DNA of 64,000 bases from Mesorhabditis belari (Eukaryota; Nematoda; Chromadorea; Rhabditida; Rhabditidae), in the NCBI GenBank assembly GCA_958450365.1, contig CAUEEP010000741.1, forward strand, positions 1,682,001-1,746,000. The letters are read 5' to 3'. Below are positions 21,527 to 32,770 of the stretch, one piece after another. The position numbers were made by a program, and so were the translations under genes. Positions within the stretch are counted from its first letter, which is position 1. Each line of letters begins with the position of its first letter. The notes under the pieces are model-generated. The model was not told the origin of the DNA. It ran no database searches and saw nothing but the letters and a program-made list of their open reading frames with translations.

Positions 21527-23264
21527 TCAAGCCGTTTTCTTGTTAGTGACAGCAATCTTTTGTGTGACAGCAATCCTCTGCGATTCCCCTTCAAGATCCT
21601 CATCAGTCGGCATCGCCAAATTGTCGATGATATTCGAAATGTGATCGAAAACTTCCGGTCCACTCTGTGTCCAGTTTCCCTTTTTCTGTAGTCGATCGAT
21701 TCTTTTCTTTATCTTGTCCCTGCTCATCGTGTAGTTCTTTGGGTTAAAATTTCTCATTTTCTCAAAATTTCGAGCACTGATTTTCGAGATGTTATCAAAG
21801 TCAGAAGTTTTTGTATTGTTTGCATTGAGATCGCTCCAGAATTTGGACGGTTTGGTGGTATGAGAAAATGATTGGAAAATGGTTGGTGAAGTGGTTGGCG
21901 CTGGTAGTTGGGGGTTTGAATTTAAGGGAGGTACTGGGGATGTGATACGTGACGGTTTAAGCGTTGTTGTGACCTCCATGTCTTCATATTGAAATTCGAC
22001 TGACTCATCATCTTCTGGTGTAGTTGTAGTCGTAGTAGTTGTAGTTGTTGTCGTTGTTGTTGTTGCTGCTGTCGTCGTCGTTGTTGTTGTCGTTGTTGTC
22101 GTTGTTGTCGTTGTTGTCGTTGTTGTCGTTGTTGTCGTTGTTGTTGTCGTCGTTGTTGTTGTCGTTGTTGTCGTCGTTGCTGTTGTTGTCGTCGTTGTTG
22201 TCGTTGTAGTGGTTGTAGTTGTTGTTGTAGTTGTACTAGTTGTGGTTGACGCAGTTGTCGTTGTTGATGTCACAGTTGTATCTGATGTTGTCGTTGAAGC
22301 CAGACTCGTTAAACTGATTGCCGTTGTTCCCAGACCATTTGTCGCCGTTTTGTTCCTAAAACAAACAGTTAATTGCAACCAAAAAAGTAAGCCAAAAAAG
22401 TAAGCTGAGTAAGTAGTAAGCCTTTCCATTCAGATTTGTGATGTGCAAAGGCGGTAACGCAAATTTTCTTTCTCTATATCTTAAATTAAAAGAACTTACT
22501 CAGCTAGATGTGGAGTGAACATAGGGTTGGCCCTGAAAACAGAGCATTGATTGAAACGATCGATTGAACTCGATCGAAATCGATTGAACAATTGTGAAAC
22601 TCACATGTCAGCAGCAAATCCTTGTGGAATTTGTGGCATCTGAAAGCCCGGTGAAGCCGACGAAGAGAACGAATCCTCAGTGATCGCCTCATCGGTGACA
22701 GTGATCTCAACGATTTCTTCTTGAGACTCTTCGTGAGTTGTCGCTAAATAAATCGATGGAAATTGATTTTTTAATTAACGGGAAAGAAGAAATGAATCAA
22801 TCCAATTGATAGGAATTTCTAAACAAAAGGATAAAAAAGGATTGGGGATAAGGGCAAAGTACACCAATACTATTGGTGTACTTTGCTTGGCTTGGCTACT
22901 TGGCTTGGCTACTTGGCTTGGCTACTTGGCTTGGCTACTTGGCTTGGCTACTTGGCTTGGCTACTTGGCTTGGCTACTTGGCTTGGCTACTTGGCTTGGC
23001 TACTTGGCTTGGCTACTTGGCTTGGCTACTTGGTTAAAACTGTTTAACCTTGAAAGCAATGCTGCTTTTAAGCCTTCATTTCAAGTTTTAAGTGTTCAAA
23101 TTCTCATCTTTTCCCCTCACTTTTCCCCAAAAGATCTATAAAACCTGTCTCACTACAAGCTCTACAAAACCAGTCACTCACTTGTTATCGGAGTTGTACT
23201 CGTTGTCACCGGGACGATGTCAGCGGCCATTTTCTGGAACATTGCTAGTGGAGGAGTTACGGGC
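21527..23264 (-). CDS. Threonine-rich mucin-like protein A (5' end not found)
   Basis: Four exons join in phase: 23264-23182, 22743-22605, 22532-22500 and 22354/22355-21527, giving about 360 residues. Order: a segment with TTSTTPITT; an acidic segment (HEESQEEIVEITVTDEAITED) followed by FQMPQIPQGFAADM; a short 11-residue exon; then a long last exon with a Thr tract of roughly 90 residues, PEDDESVEFQYEDMEV, a Pro/Thr/Ser region and a basic tail (SRDKIKKRIDRLQKKG). AATAAA sits 9 nt past the stop (21518-21513). An acceptor precedes the first listed exon, so at least one upstream exon exists; a mariner element now occupies that region. Likely secreted and O-glycosylated; function unknown. Shares QYED with gene B. 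Confidence 0.8.
22877..23036. repeat. 13-bp minisatellite TTGGCTTGGCTAC
   Basis: Twelve almost perfect copies in an intron of gene A. The 13-bp period cycles through all frames, so it can read as a Trp/Leu-rich peptide; it lies between splice sites and is not coding. Confidence 0.95.
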
Positions 23265-23349
23265 CTGAAAAAAGATTCACGATTTGAGAAATTCTTGATT
23301 CTTGTACAATTTTTTCAGAAAATCTATGTATTCTATAGGTTTTAAGCTA

Positions 23350-24445
23350 TTAGGTTGGAGGAAAAAGTGATGTCGGTTTTGAATTCCCATTGTTCGCAAT
23401 TTTCCATTTCTTTGCTTATGCGATTTTTTCAAATTGATATCAGCTAGACGCTCGAGCTAGATTTTTTCAAATTGATATCAGCTAGACTATGAAAGTATAG
23501 AGCTAGACGCTCTATCTTTATATTTATACGCCAGGGTTTCATATTATATTTGATTTTCACAAATTTTTACAAATTTAACAATATTTTCAGGTACAAAATG
23601 CAACACGGAAAGTTTCGACTTCGAGCCGCTTTTTGGTATGATTTTAAACAAGGAAAATCCGCGGCTAAATCGCATCGGACAATCATTGAAATTTTTGTGG
23701 AAGACAGCATTAGCGAAAGATGATGCCAAATATGATTTCAACGGTTAAAAGATGGAAATGAAAGTCTCCAAGACGAGGAACGGCCTGGACGACCCCAAGA
23801 GATTTTAGATGAGGATTTGCTTGATGCCATTGAACTCAATCCAACCCTTACCACTCGAAACTGTCACCGCTGATCTTTATTCAAAATAGTTGATGAGATT
23901 TAATGAGACTTTAAAGAAATTGGGCGTTGAAACAACAAAAGTGCCATTTTTGCATGATAATGCAAAACCTCACGCTGCAAAAATCACTCACCAAAAAAAT
24001 CGACGAGCTTGGTTGGAAACTTCTGCCCCACGCACCTTAGAGTCCGGCACCATCAGACTATTTTTTGTTTCGGCCGTTGAAGAGTTTTCTTATGGGAGAA
24101 AAGTTCGAGAATCATGCACAGAACAAAAAAAATATTGAAAATTGAAATGCCAAGATAATGGACTGTTTTAGGCCGTTTGTTGCTAATTTAAGGGTTTTTT
24201 TCGCTCAAATCGAGTACTTTGTTGCTAATTCACAAGTGATTTGTTGTCATTTTAGCAGTCGACACTTATTTTGGCTCGAAAACTCCAGGATGGGATCAGG
24301 GAATTGCGACAAAAATGGGAACAAGTAAAACAAACAAACAACAATAATAATTGAGAATATCTCATTGATTGATGTGCGTTTTTTTAAGTTTTTAGCAATA
24401 AAAAGTTTTGTGACAAAAACCGACATTACTTTTTCCTCAACCTAA
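23350..24445 (+). mobile_element. Decayed mariner element, ~1.1 kb, TA-flanked
   Basis: Ends TTAGGTTGGAGGAAAAAGT and its inverted partner, with TA duplications at 23348-23349 and 24446-24447. Transposase pieces on plus: an N-terminal helix-turn-helix part (FRLRAAFWYDFKQGKSAA), then DEERPGRPQEILDEDLLDA in another frame, then KVPFLHDNAKPHAAKIT, which carries the second catalytic Asp (HDN). The middle of the gene, including the first catalytic Asp, is deleted, and stops and frameshifts are present. Mariner subfamily of Tc1/mariner; inactive. Confidence 0.88.
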
Positions 24446-24482
24446 TAATTTAAAGCTTTAAAGAATTCAAGCTAATCATTTA

Positions 24483-24911
24483 CAGTGGCGGACAATTAAA
24501 TAGAACCGATGCTCCATTTGCACAAAGACCACGAATTTTCCATTATTTTCACATCCATTCAAAAAGACATCAATAGTTATTTTTTTTGATGTTATCTTAG
24601 CTTTCGATTGGCACCGCACTTAGCTGAAAGCTCTTTCTCTGTAACTTGGTAGTTTAGGTTTTCTTCAGCCTACCCCATTATAGCGGCGACAATTAAATAG
24701 AACCGATCTTGAAATCTGCTTTTTTTCGAAACTTTCGATTTAATTAGTTTTTTTTGCTTAGTTTTGTTTAATTAAGTTTTCCAATCGAAAGCTAAGATAA
24801 CATCAAAAAAAAAAGAACTATTGATGTCTTTTTGAATGGGTGTGAAAATAATGGAAAATTCGTGGTCTTTGTGCAAATGGAGCATCGGTTCTATTTAATT
24901 GTCCGCCACTG
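24483..24911. mobile_element. MITE with CAGTGGCGGACAATTAAA ends
   Basis: Terminal inverted repeats start CAGTGGCGGACAATTAAA and are flanked by TA. Long arms pair to about 110 nt. A second internal copy of the terminus (ACAATTAAATAGAACCGAT) lies near 24690. No transposase. Confidence 0.85.
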
Positions 24912-25221
24912 TATAAGAATTAGGACCGATTTGCACTAACAAACTATCAGCAGTTGGGCTTAGTGATACAATTCTTGGCAATGCATAGAAATGAATAAAG
25001 TAAATCGGTTTATCAATAATTTATCAAGTATTAAAGATGATAAGCTTTTCAGGTCAGCTTCAAAAGGGTATCTTGGCTAGTTTTGGTTTAATAACTTTAA
25101 TAAATAGCTAAAAACTTTAATAAATAGCTAAAAGCTGCCTTTAATAAATGGCTAAAAGGCTAAAACACTATAATAATATAATAGAAGTGTTTTTCGGAAG
25201 TTTTTCGAGAAAGCAAAAAAA
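24912..25221. other. Spacer, no gene
   Basis: AT-rich with short repeats (AATAAATAGCTAAAA). Nothing recognised. Confidence 0.35.
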
Positions 25222-25516
25222 TTTGGCGGCGCGCGGAATTGAACCCGCGAGCAAAACGGGCAGAGGTTTCGGAATCTAGCACACTATCCCCTAGACTGCC
25301 GCTGCTTCTAAAGCCTCTTGGCATGGCGCCCTCTTATATATGAGGTTTGCCAAAAATTGTCGAAACTTTGAATACGTTTTTCTCGGAAACCAGGGTCTAT
25401 AAGAGGGCACAACGCCGAGAGGGAGTAGAAACAGATGTGGCCTAGGGGATAGTGCGTTGGCTTCCGAGACTTGCCCCGTTTTTGCTCGTGAGTTCAATTC
25501 CGCTTACCGCCAAAGT
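25222..25516. mobile_element. Inverted pair of tRNA-like sequences
   Basis: At 25229-25305 (minus) and 25437-25510 (plus) two tRNA-like copies face each other. Each has CTAGGGGATAGTG as D-arm/A-box, a TTCCGA loop region and a T-arm around GTTCAATTCCGC. The minus copy keeps a 5-bp T-stem (CGCGG/CCGCG). A degraded inverted spacer links them. Both look like pseudogenes or the arms of a tRNA-derived hairpin element. Confidence 0.55.
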
Positions 25517-25770
25517 TTTTTGCTTTTTTTTTTTTGCAAATACGTGTTTCTTAGAGTTCTACGGAGGCTTTTTATAGTTAAATTCGGTTTCGTGTTTACG
25601 TGTTTCTTAGGTACGTAGCAGCTAATTCTCCTGTCTGCGATAGAGTCTGCGATAGAGTCTTGGCATTAATTTTAGGCATCTCATCGAAACATCTCATCGA
25701 CATTATTCGATGGGGCTCGTGTTGTGGGAGATTATTGAGAGAAGGTGCATTTTAACTTTAAATCTATTTC

Positions 25771-26182
25771 TGGGGGGTGGGACAAATGCGAGCTTTTTTT
25801 TGCGCACCTGGACATTTGCGCACCTTTTTTTTGCTGGAAAAGGCCTTAGGCAAGGTCGTAGAGCTTCAAAAATATTTTCATAGAAGGGAATCGTATGCGT
25901 AGATTCCGAATTTCGACAAATCAGACCTCGCTGACACGTCAAATTTGGGCTAAAAGGCAAAAACTACGCAACTTAACGCTTTTCCGCAGTTTTTGCCTTT
26001 TAGCCCAAATTTGACGTGTCAGCGAGGTCTGATTTGTCGAAATTCGGAATCTACGTATACGATTCCCTGATATGGAAATATTGTCGAAGCTCTACGGCCT
26101 TGCCTAAAGCCTTTTCCAGCAAAAAAAAAGGTGCGCAAATGTCCAGGTGCGCAAAAAAAAGGTAGCATTTGTCCCACCCCCC
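25771..26182. mobile_element. Long near-perfect palindrome (GTGGGACAAATGCGA family)
   Basis: Arms of about 190 nt with a short loop centred near 25975; ends GGGGGGTGGGACAAATGC / inverted. Relatives at 46343-46855 and, as one arm, 19274-19620. Foldback-type MITE. Confidence 0.85.
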
Positions 26183-26385
26183 TATTTTTGCTTTAATAAA
26201 TATGCATTTTAACATCAAATTTCTTTCTTTCTTCAAAAAAATTAAAAATACGTGTTTCTTAGAGTTCTAAGAGTTCTTAGAGCTTTTTGTAGCTAAATTC
26301 GGTTTCGAAAATCGATTTTAATTCGGTTTTAGTGAGAATTGATTTTAATAAAACGCAATTTAATATAATTTAATATAATTTTGTC

Positions 26386-29141
26386 TTACATTGGTGCCGG
26401 AGTCGCATAAAGAGGCGGAGGAGTCGGGTAATATGGGGCTGCAGTGGGATATGCATACGATGGTTGAGCATATGAATAAGTTGGATAATAATAGGTCGGA
26501 TAATAGTAGTATTGGGGTTGATAGTAGGTAACTAGTGGCAGTAAATATTGTGTTTGATAGAAAGAATAGGGAATGAGAGCATTGTAGGACGGGCTGAAAT
26601 AGCCGATTTGTCGTTTCCGACGGTCATCGCTCACGTTTCTAAATTAACGATTGAAAAGTTTTAGACGACTTTTTAGACGATAGTTTTAGACGATTTTTTT
26701 TCAGAAAAACTACCTTTATCTTTTTTTTTGTACAATTTTAGTGAATAAATGGAAAGGCTACATGAAGGAATTATTGGGAGAAACCCTTTGTGAAGCTGAG
26801 ATCATTTGTGGGATCTTTGTGAGATCTTTATGGGATCATTTGTGAGATCTTTGTGAGATCATTTGCGAGGTCTTTGTGAGATCATTTGTGAGATCTTTGT
26901 GAGATCATTTGTGAGATCTTTGTGAGATCATTTGTGAGATCTTTGTGAGATCTTTGCGAGGTCTTTGTGAGATCATTTGTGAGATCTTTGTGGGATCATT
27001 TGTGAGATCTTTGTGAGATCATTTGTGAGATCTTTGTGAGATCATTTGCGAGGTCTTTGTGAGATCATTTGTGAGATCTTTGTGAGATCATTTGTGAGAT
27101 CTTTGTGGGATCATTTGTGAGATCTTTGTGAGATCATTTGTGAGATCTTTGTGAGATCATTTGCGAGGTCTTTGTGAGATCATTTGTGAGATCTTTGTGA
27201 GATCATTTGTGAGATCTTTGTGGGATCATTTGTGAGATCTTTGCGAGATCTTTTTGAGATCTTTTTGAGATCATTTGTTAAGATTTCCGAAAGTAAACTT
27301 TTTTCCGTTTGCAGATTTCATGGAATATTGAAATACTAGTTGGTTACTAAATCTTAAAAAAATGTAGCCAACTCTGGTACTTTGATTACCTAAATTTTTC
27401 ATTTCTTCACTTTTCTAGGGGTAATCAAGAGCGCTGAACACGAATTTGACATTTTTAAAGTAGGTTTTCAATCAAAAACACCCAAATTCCCATTTTGCAA
27501 TTTTGTCATTTCGAAAAGAACTTAAAACTCAATTTATGAACGCGCAAGCAATCGCTTTTCTAGATCAGATTGCGTGGGTGTTTGAAGCTAATTTTTATAG
27601 CTTCAGAATCAGCGATTCTATGAGATGCAGATGCAGATAGCGATTCTCAACTTCTAGCTGGTGTCATTCCCTTGTAAAATCAAAAATCTTTATCTACATT
27701 CTAAAATAGAAGTCTTAAATCCTAAAAGGCAATCGCTATCAGAGAAAGCAACAATCGCTAAGCCATAGTAAAACTCTTAAACACATTCCATTTCATGGTA
27801 AAAACCCAAAGCAGCTTGTTTAAATACTAGAATTTAGCTGTAAATTCAAAAACCTCATTACCAGTGATTTATTGGGTTGGTGAATTGAAAACGGCCGGCT
27901 ATATGTGACAGTTTGAGCACTTTCTTCAAAAGAAACCCATTTTGGTGTCAATGGAAAAGTTGTAGAGAATCAAAAATCAAGCTTATATCCTAATTTTCAG
28001 AACGATTCAAAAACTGGTTTTCAAGAAATGCCAAATTTACGAATTTTCACAAAACTTGCAACAAAACTTGCATTTTAAGCGAAACTACTAAGTGTATCTT
28101 TTTGGAAATTTGGCTATAAGCCTAATTTTTGATTCTCTACAACTTTTCTTCTGATACCAAAATGGGTTTCTTTTGAAGAAAGTGCTCAAACTGGGATCTC
28201 CAGTCTCCATCTCCAGTCCTCCATTTTTGAGTCTCACACTTGTCTCACACACAAACCAAAATCCTACTACGAAAGAGGAATCCGCAAATTGCCTGTAAAA
28301 TGGGCAGAGGTCATCAATAATAATGGAAATTATTTGGAATGAATTCATGGTGTTGTGTTCAATAAATTTTAGTTCAAAGTCTGGCAGTTTTCAATTCACC
28401 AACTCAATATTATTAGACAATTGTGAAATTATGATTTCAAGAGATTAGGGTAGTTAATATACTTAGACAAGTATGAAATTATGATTTCAGTGCACGAGAA
28501 AGCGTGTGTTACTAGCTTTGAGCTGAAAATAAAGCTTGGAAAACAACTCTAACATTTCAAAAGCTACAATGAGTCGATCACCAACTCAATAAATCTAAAC
28601 AATAAGATATGATTTATGTTTTGCAGAATCTCCAATGGATCTTTGCAAGTATTGCCATATTCCTTTGCATTGTTGCAAGGTTGAGGATCACACAGAGATT
28701 TGTCTAAAGGTGAGCGCAAGACTGAGAACATTAAAAAATACTAGGAAATAGTATCGAAAATTGTACGTAAGTACTTTTTTAAAAACTCTAGGAAAATAGG
28801 AAAGTCCGCTAGGCACTTGGGTTTTTAAACGATCAAAATAACCACTGATCAATTTTAGTTCAAAGTCCGGCAGTTTTCAATTCACCAACCTAATAGAATT
28901 TAGCTGTAAAATCAAAAGCCATGTTACCAGTGAAGCAGTGAACTTTAAAACATCGCATTTTCAACTCTAGCTCAAAAATAAGCTCAACATTTACTTTTCA
29001 ATAAATTCTATTTCAAAATTTGTTACAAAATTTTGTTACAATCGAAAAAAAAACGATTCCAAATCCTTTCTCTTACCTCTCAAAAATAAAGGAGTTTATT
29101 TGGAAAATCTCAATCAGCAGAATCACTATCAATAGCCTCAT
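26386..29141 (-). CDS. Small secreted Tyr/Pro-rich protein, complete (two exons)
   Basis: Exon 1 (29141-29077) encodes a clear signal peptide, MRLLIVILLIEIFQINS, ending at a GTAAGA donor in phase 2. Exon 2 (26638-26386) begins after TAATTTAG and continues in phase: RNVSDDRRKRQIGYFSP, then a tract rich in Tyr and Pro (QPQYYYYPTYYYPTY..PTPPPLYATPAPM) and a stop; 105 residues in all. RRKRQ is a probable furin-type cleavage site, common in nematode secreted proteins. The tract recalls structural or cuticle-associated proteins, but I recognise no named family. The 2.4-kb intron carries a 23-bp minisatellite and a MITE. The stop TAA overlaps a good donor-like GTAAGA, so an alternative longer product cannot be excluded. 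Confidence 0.8.
26806..27285. repeat. 23-bp minisatellite (GATCATTTGTGAGATCTTTG)
   Basis: About 20 copies with variants (GCGAGG, GTGGGATC), organised in a partly higher-order pattern in which GCGAGG units recur at regular distance. It lies in the intron of the Tyr/Pro-rich gene. Confidence 0.93.
27872..28407. mobile_element. MITE family B copy 1
   Basis: TA-flanked ends TTGGGTTGGTGAATTGAAAA and inverse; about 540 bp; nearly the same as 43420-43952. A lone right end of the same family is at 28857-28893. Within the intron of the Tyr/Pro-rich gene. Confidence 0.88.
28408..29076. other. Rest of the large intron
   Basis: No exon recognised. It includes the solo MITE B end at 28857-28893. Confidence 0.35.
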
Positions 29142-29511
29142 TTGAACATTTCAATCAAAAAAGAGACGATCTCAAAATAAAGCTCAATCAATTTGTGAGT
29201 AGCACACGAGCAAAGCAAAAAAAAAAACGTCAAGTGAGAGATTATCACTTAAATTTTTCCGTTCCCATTTTCCAAATAAACCTTTTCCGCCAAACTGTGC
29301 CCCTTTTGAATGAAAAAGAGAGGTGAGACGAGCACTTTTACGCAATATTTATCACCGCCACTGCAGTTTAGTCAAATGGTTTTACGTCAATAATTTTTGA
29401 AGTTTTAAACTAGGAACTTCAAAACTAGACAAGTAGCCAGGATTTCTGTTTTTGCGAGAAACTCTAGAGCTTCGTCTACAAGCCCAAATTCAATTTACAC
29501 TGCTGGACATA

Positions 29512-30780
29512 CAGGGTGACCAGAAATAATGTTGCGGCCTAATTTAGCCTATTTTTTTAAAAATCCAAAAAGATTTTGTAACAGAAACAATTTTTTATTA
29601 ACAACATGATATAAAGAGAGCATCAAATCTACTTTTCTTCAAAGTGGCCACCTTTGGCTCCAATGCAGAGCCTCAAACGCTTGATGAAATTTTCGGCGAT
29701 GGGCCGCAGCTCGGCCGGAGTGATTCGATCCCATTCCCGGGTCAACGATCGCTTAAGAGCCTCCAAACTTTTGTGGGGTTTTGCACAAGCCCTTGCCTCC
29801 AAAATTAACCAAACACTGTAGTCCAACGGATTGAGATCGCACGAATACGGAGGCCATTCCTGGGCCGAGATGAAATCCGGAAAGTTTGTCCTACACCAGT
29901 CCTGTGTGGATTTGGCTCGATGGAAGGCGCTCCTTCCATCGAGTCTTGTTGGAAGGTCCAAAATCCGTTACCAAAATGCTGTTGAGCCCATGGAAGCAAA
30001 ACATCCTCAAGAATCTTTTTTTGGTACACATCCTTATTGATTTTTACCCCAGAATCGATGAAAATGAGAGGAGTTTTGCCGGTTGCGCAGATTCCGGCCC
30101 ATACCATGACCGATTTGGGATTTTGTCGGTGTTGAACAATCGTAGAGCTGGCTGGAGAGAACGTTGACCAAATCCGATCGTTTTGGTGGTTGTAACTTTG
30201 CTCCACCGAGAAGAGCTTCTCGTCAGAAAACAGGATTCGCTCCCAGTGTGGAGTTGCGGCCCGCTTGAAAGCCCTCGACATCTTTCGAGTCGAACTCGCT
30301 TTTTTTCGTCATCGAGTTGTTGCCCTTGCTTGAGCTTGTAAGGGTGAAGATTGAGCTCATTTTTGCCCATAAGTCGAACCGATTCGCGAGCGATCCCCAT
30401 CTGTTGAGGGATCTTTCTCATTGAGACCTGTGGATTCTGGGCCACGCGCTTCTGAATCACTTTGCGATTTCTGGAGGTGTTGACTGTTCTTTTTTCTGCC
30501 TCTCCCTGAGCGATCTCCATCGTGGCCAAGCTCTTTGTATAGCTTAATCGCTTTTGAGACGAGCTGATGAGAAACACGTAGCAATCGCGCGATCGCGCTC
30601 ACGCATTGACCTTGACGATGAAGCTCCAGAATGGCATATCCCTTGTTTATCATCCTATAAAAAAATGAATAAACTTGAAACAAAGTAAAACAACAAAGAA
30701 ACTAATAAAAACAATCACAAATGAAACTTTGAGGATTTTAGGCTGCCGAAAATCCCGCAACGTTATTTCTGGTCACCCTG
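29512..30780 (-). mobile_element. maT-like Tc1/mariner element, 1.27 kb
   Basis: Terminal inverted repeats start CAGGGTGACCAGAAATAA, with TA duplications at 29510-29511 and 30781-30782. It carries one decayed transposase gene on minus. Length and TIRs fit an autonomous-size element that has recently lost function. Confidence 0.92.
29629..30653 (-). pseudogene. DD37D (maT-type) transposase pseudogene
   Basis: Three overlapping frames together cover a transposase of about 340 residues. Order: helix-turn-helix (GYAILELHRQGQCVSAIARL), a basic linker, LFSDEKLF with the first catalytic Asp, VMVWAGI, FQQD with the second Asp, and CDLNPLDYSVW with the third. Allowing for a 9-bp in-frame insertion and a 1-bp loss right after the second Asp, 37 residues separate Asp 2 and 3, the spacing of maT elements. 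A further frameshift lies near 30290-30350. The insertion GAAGGAGCGCCTTCC..., which is palindromic, creates the break. Non-functional as read. Confidence 0.88.
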
Positions 30781-31196
30781 TAATTTTAAAGGCAGTCGAA
30801 TTTTTACGATTTTTTGGAAAATTAAGAATATGCAATCAAATCGTCTTTTAAACATCATTACTATCATAATTTTACATGTATAACTGCAAAAATCCAGGCG
30901 ATGATAATTGGAACTTTTAAAGAAAAATAAAATTAACAAAATAAATGATTTAAGACAAAATTGTTAACTTTTTTCCAAATGCCTTTAAAATTATGACCAC
31001 TTGCCAGAGGCACTTTTCGAATAAATTTTATTTTTCTTTAAAAGTTCCAATTATCATCTCCTGGATTTTTGCAGTTATACATGTAAAATTATGATAGTAA
31101 TGATGTTTAAAAGACGATAAAAGATGATTGGATATTCTTAATTTTCCAAAAAATCGTAAAAATTCGACTGCCTTTAAAATTATGTCCAGCAGTGTA

Positions 31197-32075
31197 TATC
31201 CAAAAGAGAAAACTTAGCAAAATCTTCAAACTACATCATGGCTACAATGAAATTTTTCTAAAATCAAATTCACCAGGAGAAATTTACAGTTTTGTGCAGT
31301 TACAGTTTTACAGAAAATTTGCAATTTTGCAATTTCGAAGGGGTAACACTTTTAGACCCTTTGTCGTTATCCAGGAAACTTCTAATTATCGCCAATCGAT
31401 TCTCCGTATCCCTTTGCATCACCTGCGTGAGCTAAAAATTTGATTTAAAGCTTGTGGAGCCAGCTAGAGAGGCTCAAATTTGGATAGAGAGGCAAAACAA
31501 GTCGTAACAACTCAACTTTGAACCCCTCTAGCTCGCTTCACAAGCTTTAAATCAGATTTTTAGCTCACGCATCTTATCTAAAGGGACACGGAGAATCGAT
31601 TGGCAATAATTAGAAGTTTCCTGGATAACGGCTAAATGTCTAAAACCTCTGCTTTTTCCAAATTTCCTCACAAAAATACTTGGTTTACTATCACAAAGCT
31701 TTGAGTTCTTGTATGAAAGTGTTTCCTTCATCAAATCCATGATTGGATTACTGTAACTGAAGCTAGAAACTCTATATTCAATAACCTTTAAGATTACTTT
31801 ATCATCTGAATCCCTGGGAATTAAGCAGAACATTTTCAAGGCGACCAACGCTACCATCCATCATAAGACTTTGAGATCTTGTATGTAAGTGTTTCCTTCA
31901 TCAAATCTATATTCAGATTATTGTATCTTAAGCTAGAAGCTCGTTATTTAATACTCTTTATTGAAAATTTATCATTTGACTTTTTTAAAATGAGGTTGAA
32001 CAGTTTTCAGAAGCCTCATAAGTCTCGATCCCTATCACAAAACTTTCCAGATCTTGTATAAAGTGTTTCCTCTAA
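31197..32075. repeat. Inverted repeat plus ~175-bp tandem units
   Basis: Arms at about 31360-31470 and 31515-31635 are inverted (both hold CTCCGTATCCC or CGGAGAATCGATTGGC). Beyond, a segment around AAGTGTTTCCTTCATCAAAT recurs at about 31705, 31885 and 32055. No gene. Confidence 0.6.
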
Positions 32076-32461
32076 TCTTTAAGCAAATTGTTCCATAGAA
32101 TGTTCATTTATTTAAGAATGACAAAGCCCTTCACATGGCAGTGTTAATGGAATTGCAAAGCAAAAGAAATCACAGATAGATCACAGGCAAAAAGGAAAAC
32201 AAGCTCGCTTAAAAGCAACCTTTATTAAAAAAGTTCTGAAAAATTAAATATCAATAAAATTGATATGAGAAACTGAGCTAACAAGAAAGAAAACAAGCTC
32301 GCTGAGTGACTAAACTATTCGAAAAGTTTTATTTGAAAACCGAGTGCGAATGATCGTGGCCGAGGAAAGATGAGACGAGAAATGAGAGCGTGACTGGGTC
32401 GGGCAATTGAACACACAAAGCAAGACCTTCGGATATTAACTAAAATTTGCAATTTTGTTTC
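32076..32461. other. Spacer, no gene
   Basis: Short direct repeats (AAACAAGCTCGCTT..) at 32200-32320; nothing else recognised. Confidence 0.3.
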
Positions 32462-32770
32462 ATTTATGTTAATAATGAGGTAATCTAATAAGGTAATCTA
32501 ATAAGATAATCTGACTTCAAATCAAAGATGTTCCAATCCGAGCTCGGTCAGATGCCTTGAACCTAAACCAGGTCAGGCCAGACGAGAGCTAATGAGGTAA
32601 TCTAATAGTCTAATACTTCAAATCAAAGATGTTCCAATCCAAGCTCGGTCAGAAGCCATGAACCTAAACCAGGTCAGGCCAGACCAGAGCTAATGAGGTA
32701 ATCTAATAATCTAATACTTCAAATCAAAGATGTTCCAATCCAAGCTCGGTCAGAAGCCAGATCAAAGCCT
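32462..32770. repeat. ~101-bp tandem repeat
   Basis: About 2.7 copies of a unit of about 101 bp containing GATGTTCCAATCCAAGCTCG and AACCTAAACCAGGTCAGGCC. The first copy has an expanded AATCTAATAAGGT stretch. Confidence 0.85.

Larger units (their letters stand above)
29498..31194. mobile_element. Older MITE split by a later maT-like insertion
   Basis: Ends CACTGCTGGACAT and ATGTCCAGCAGTG are inverted and flanked by TA (29496-29497 and 31195-31196). Removing the 29512-30780 insert and one TA restores a continuous left terminus, CACTGCTGGACATAATTTTA, matching the right end. The original element would be about 428 bp with long inverted arms. Confidence 0.88.

Noticed and set aside
28088..28348. 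86-residue minus ORF
   Set aside because: Part of MITE family B; the second copy at 43420-43952 does not keep the frame as selection would demand.
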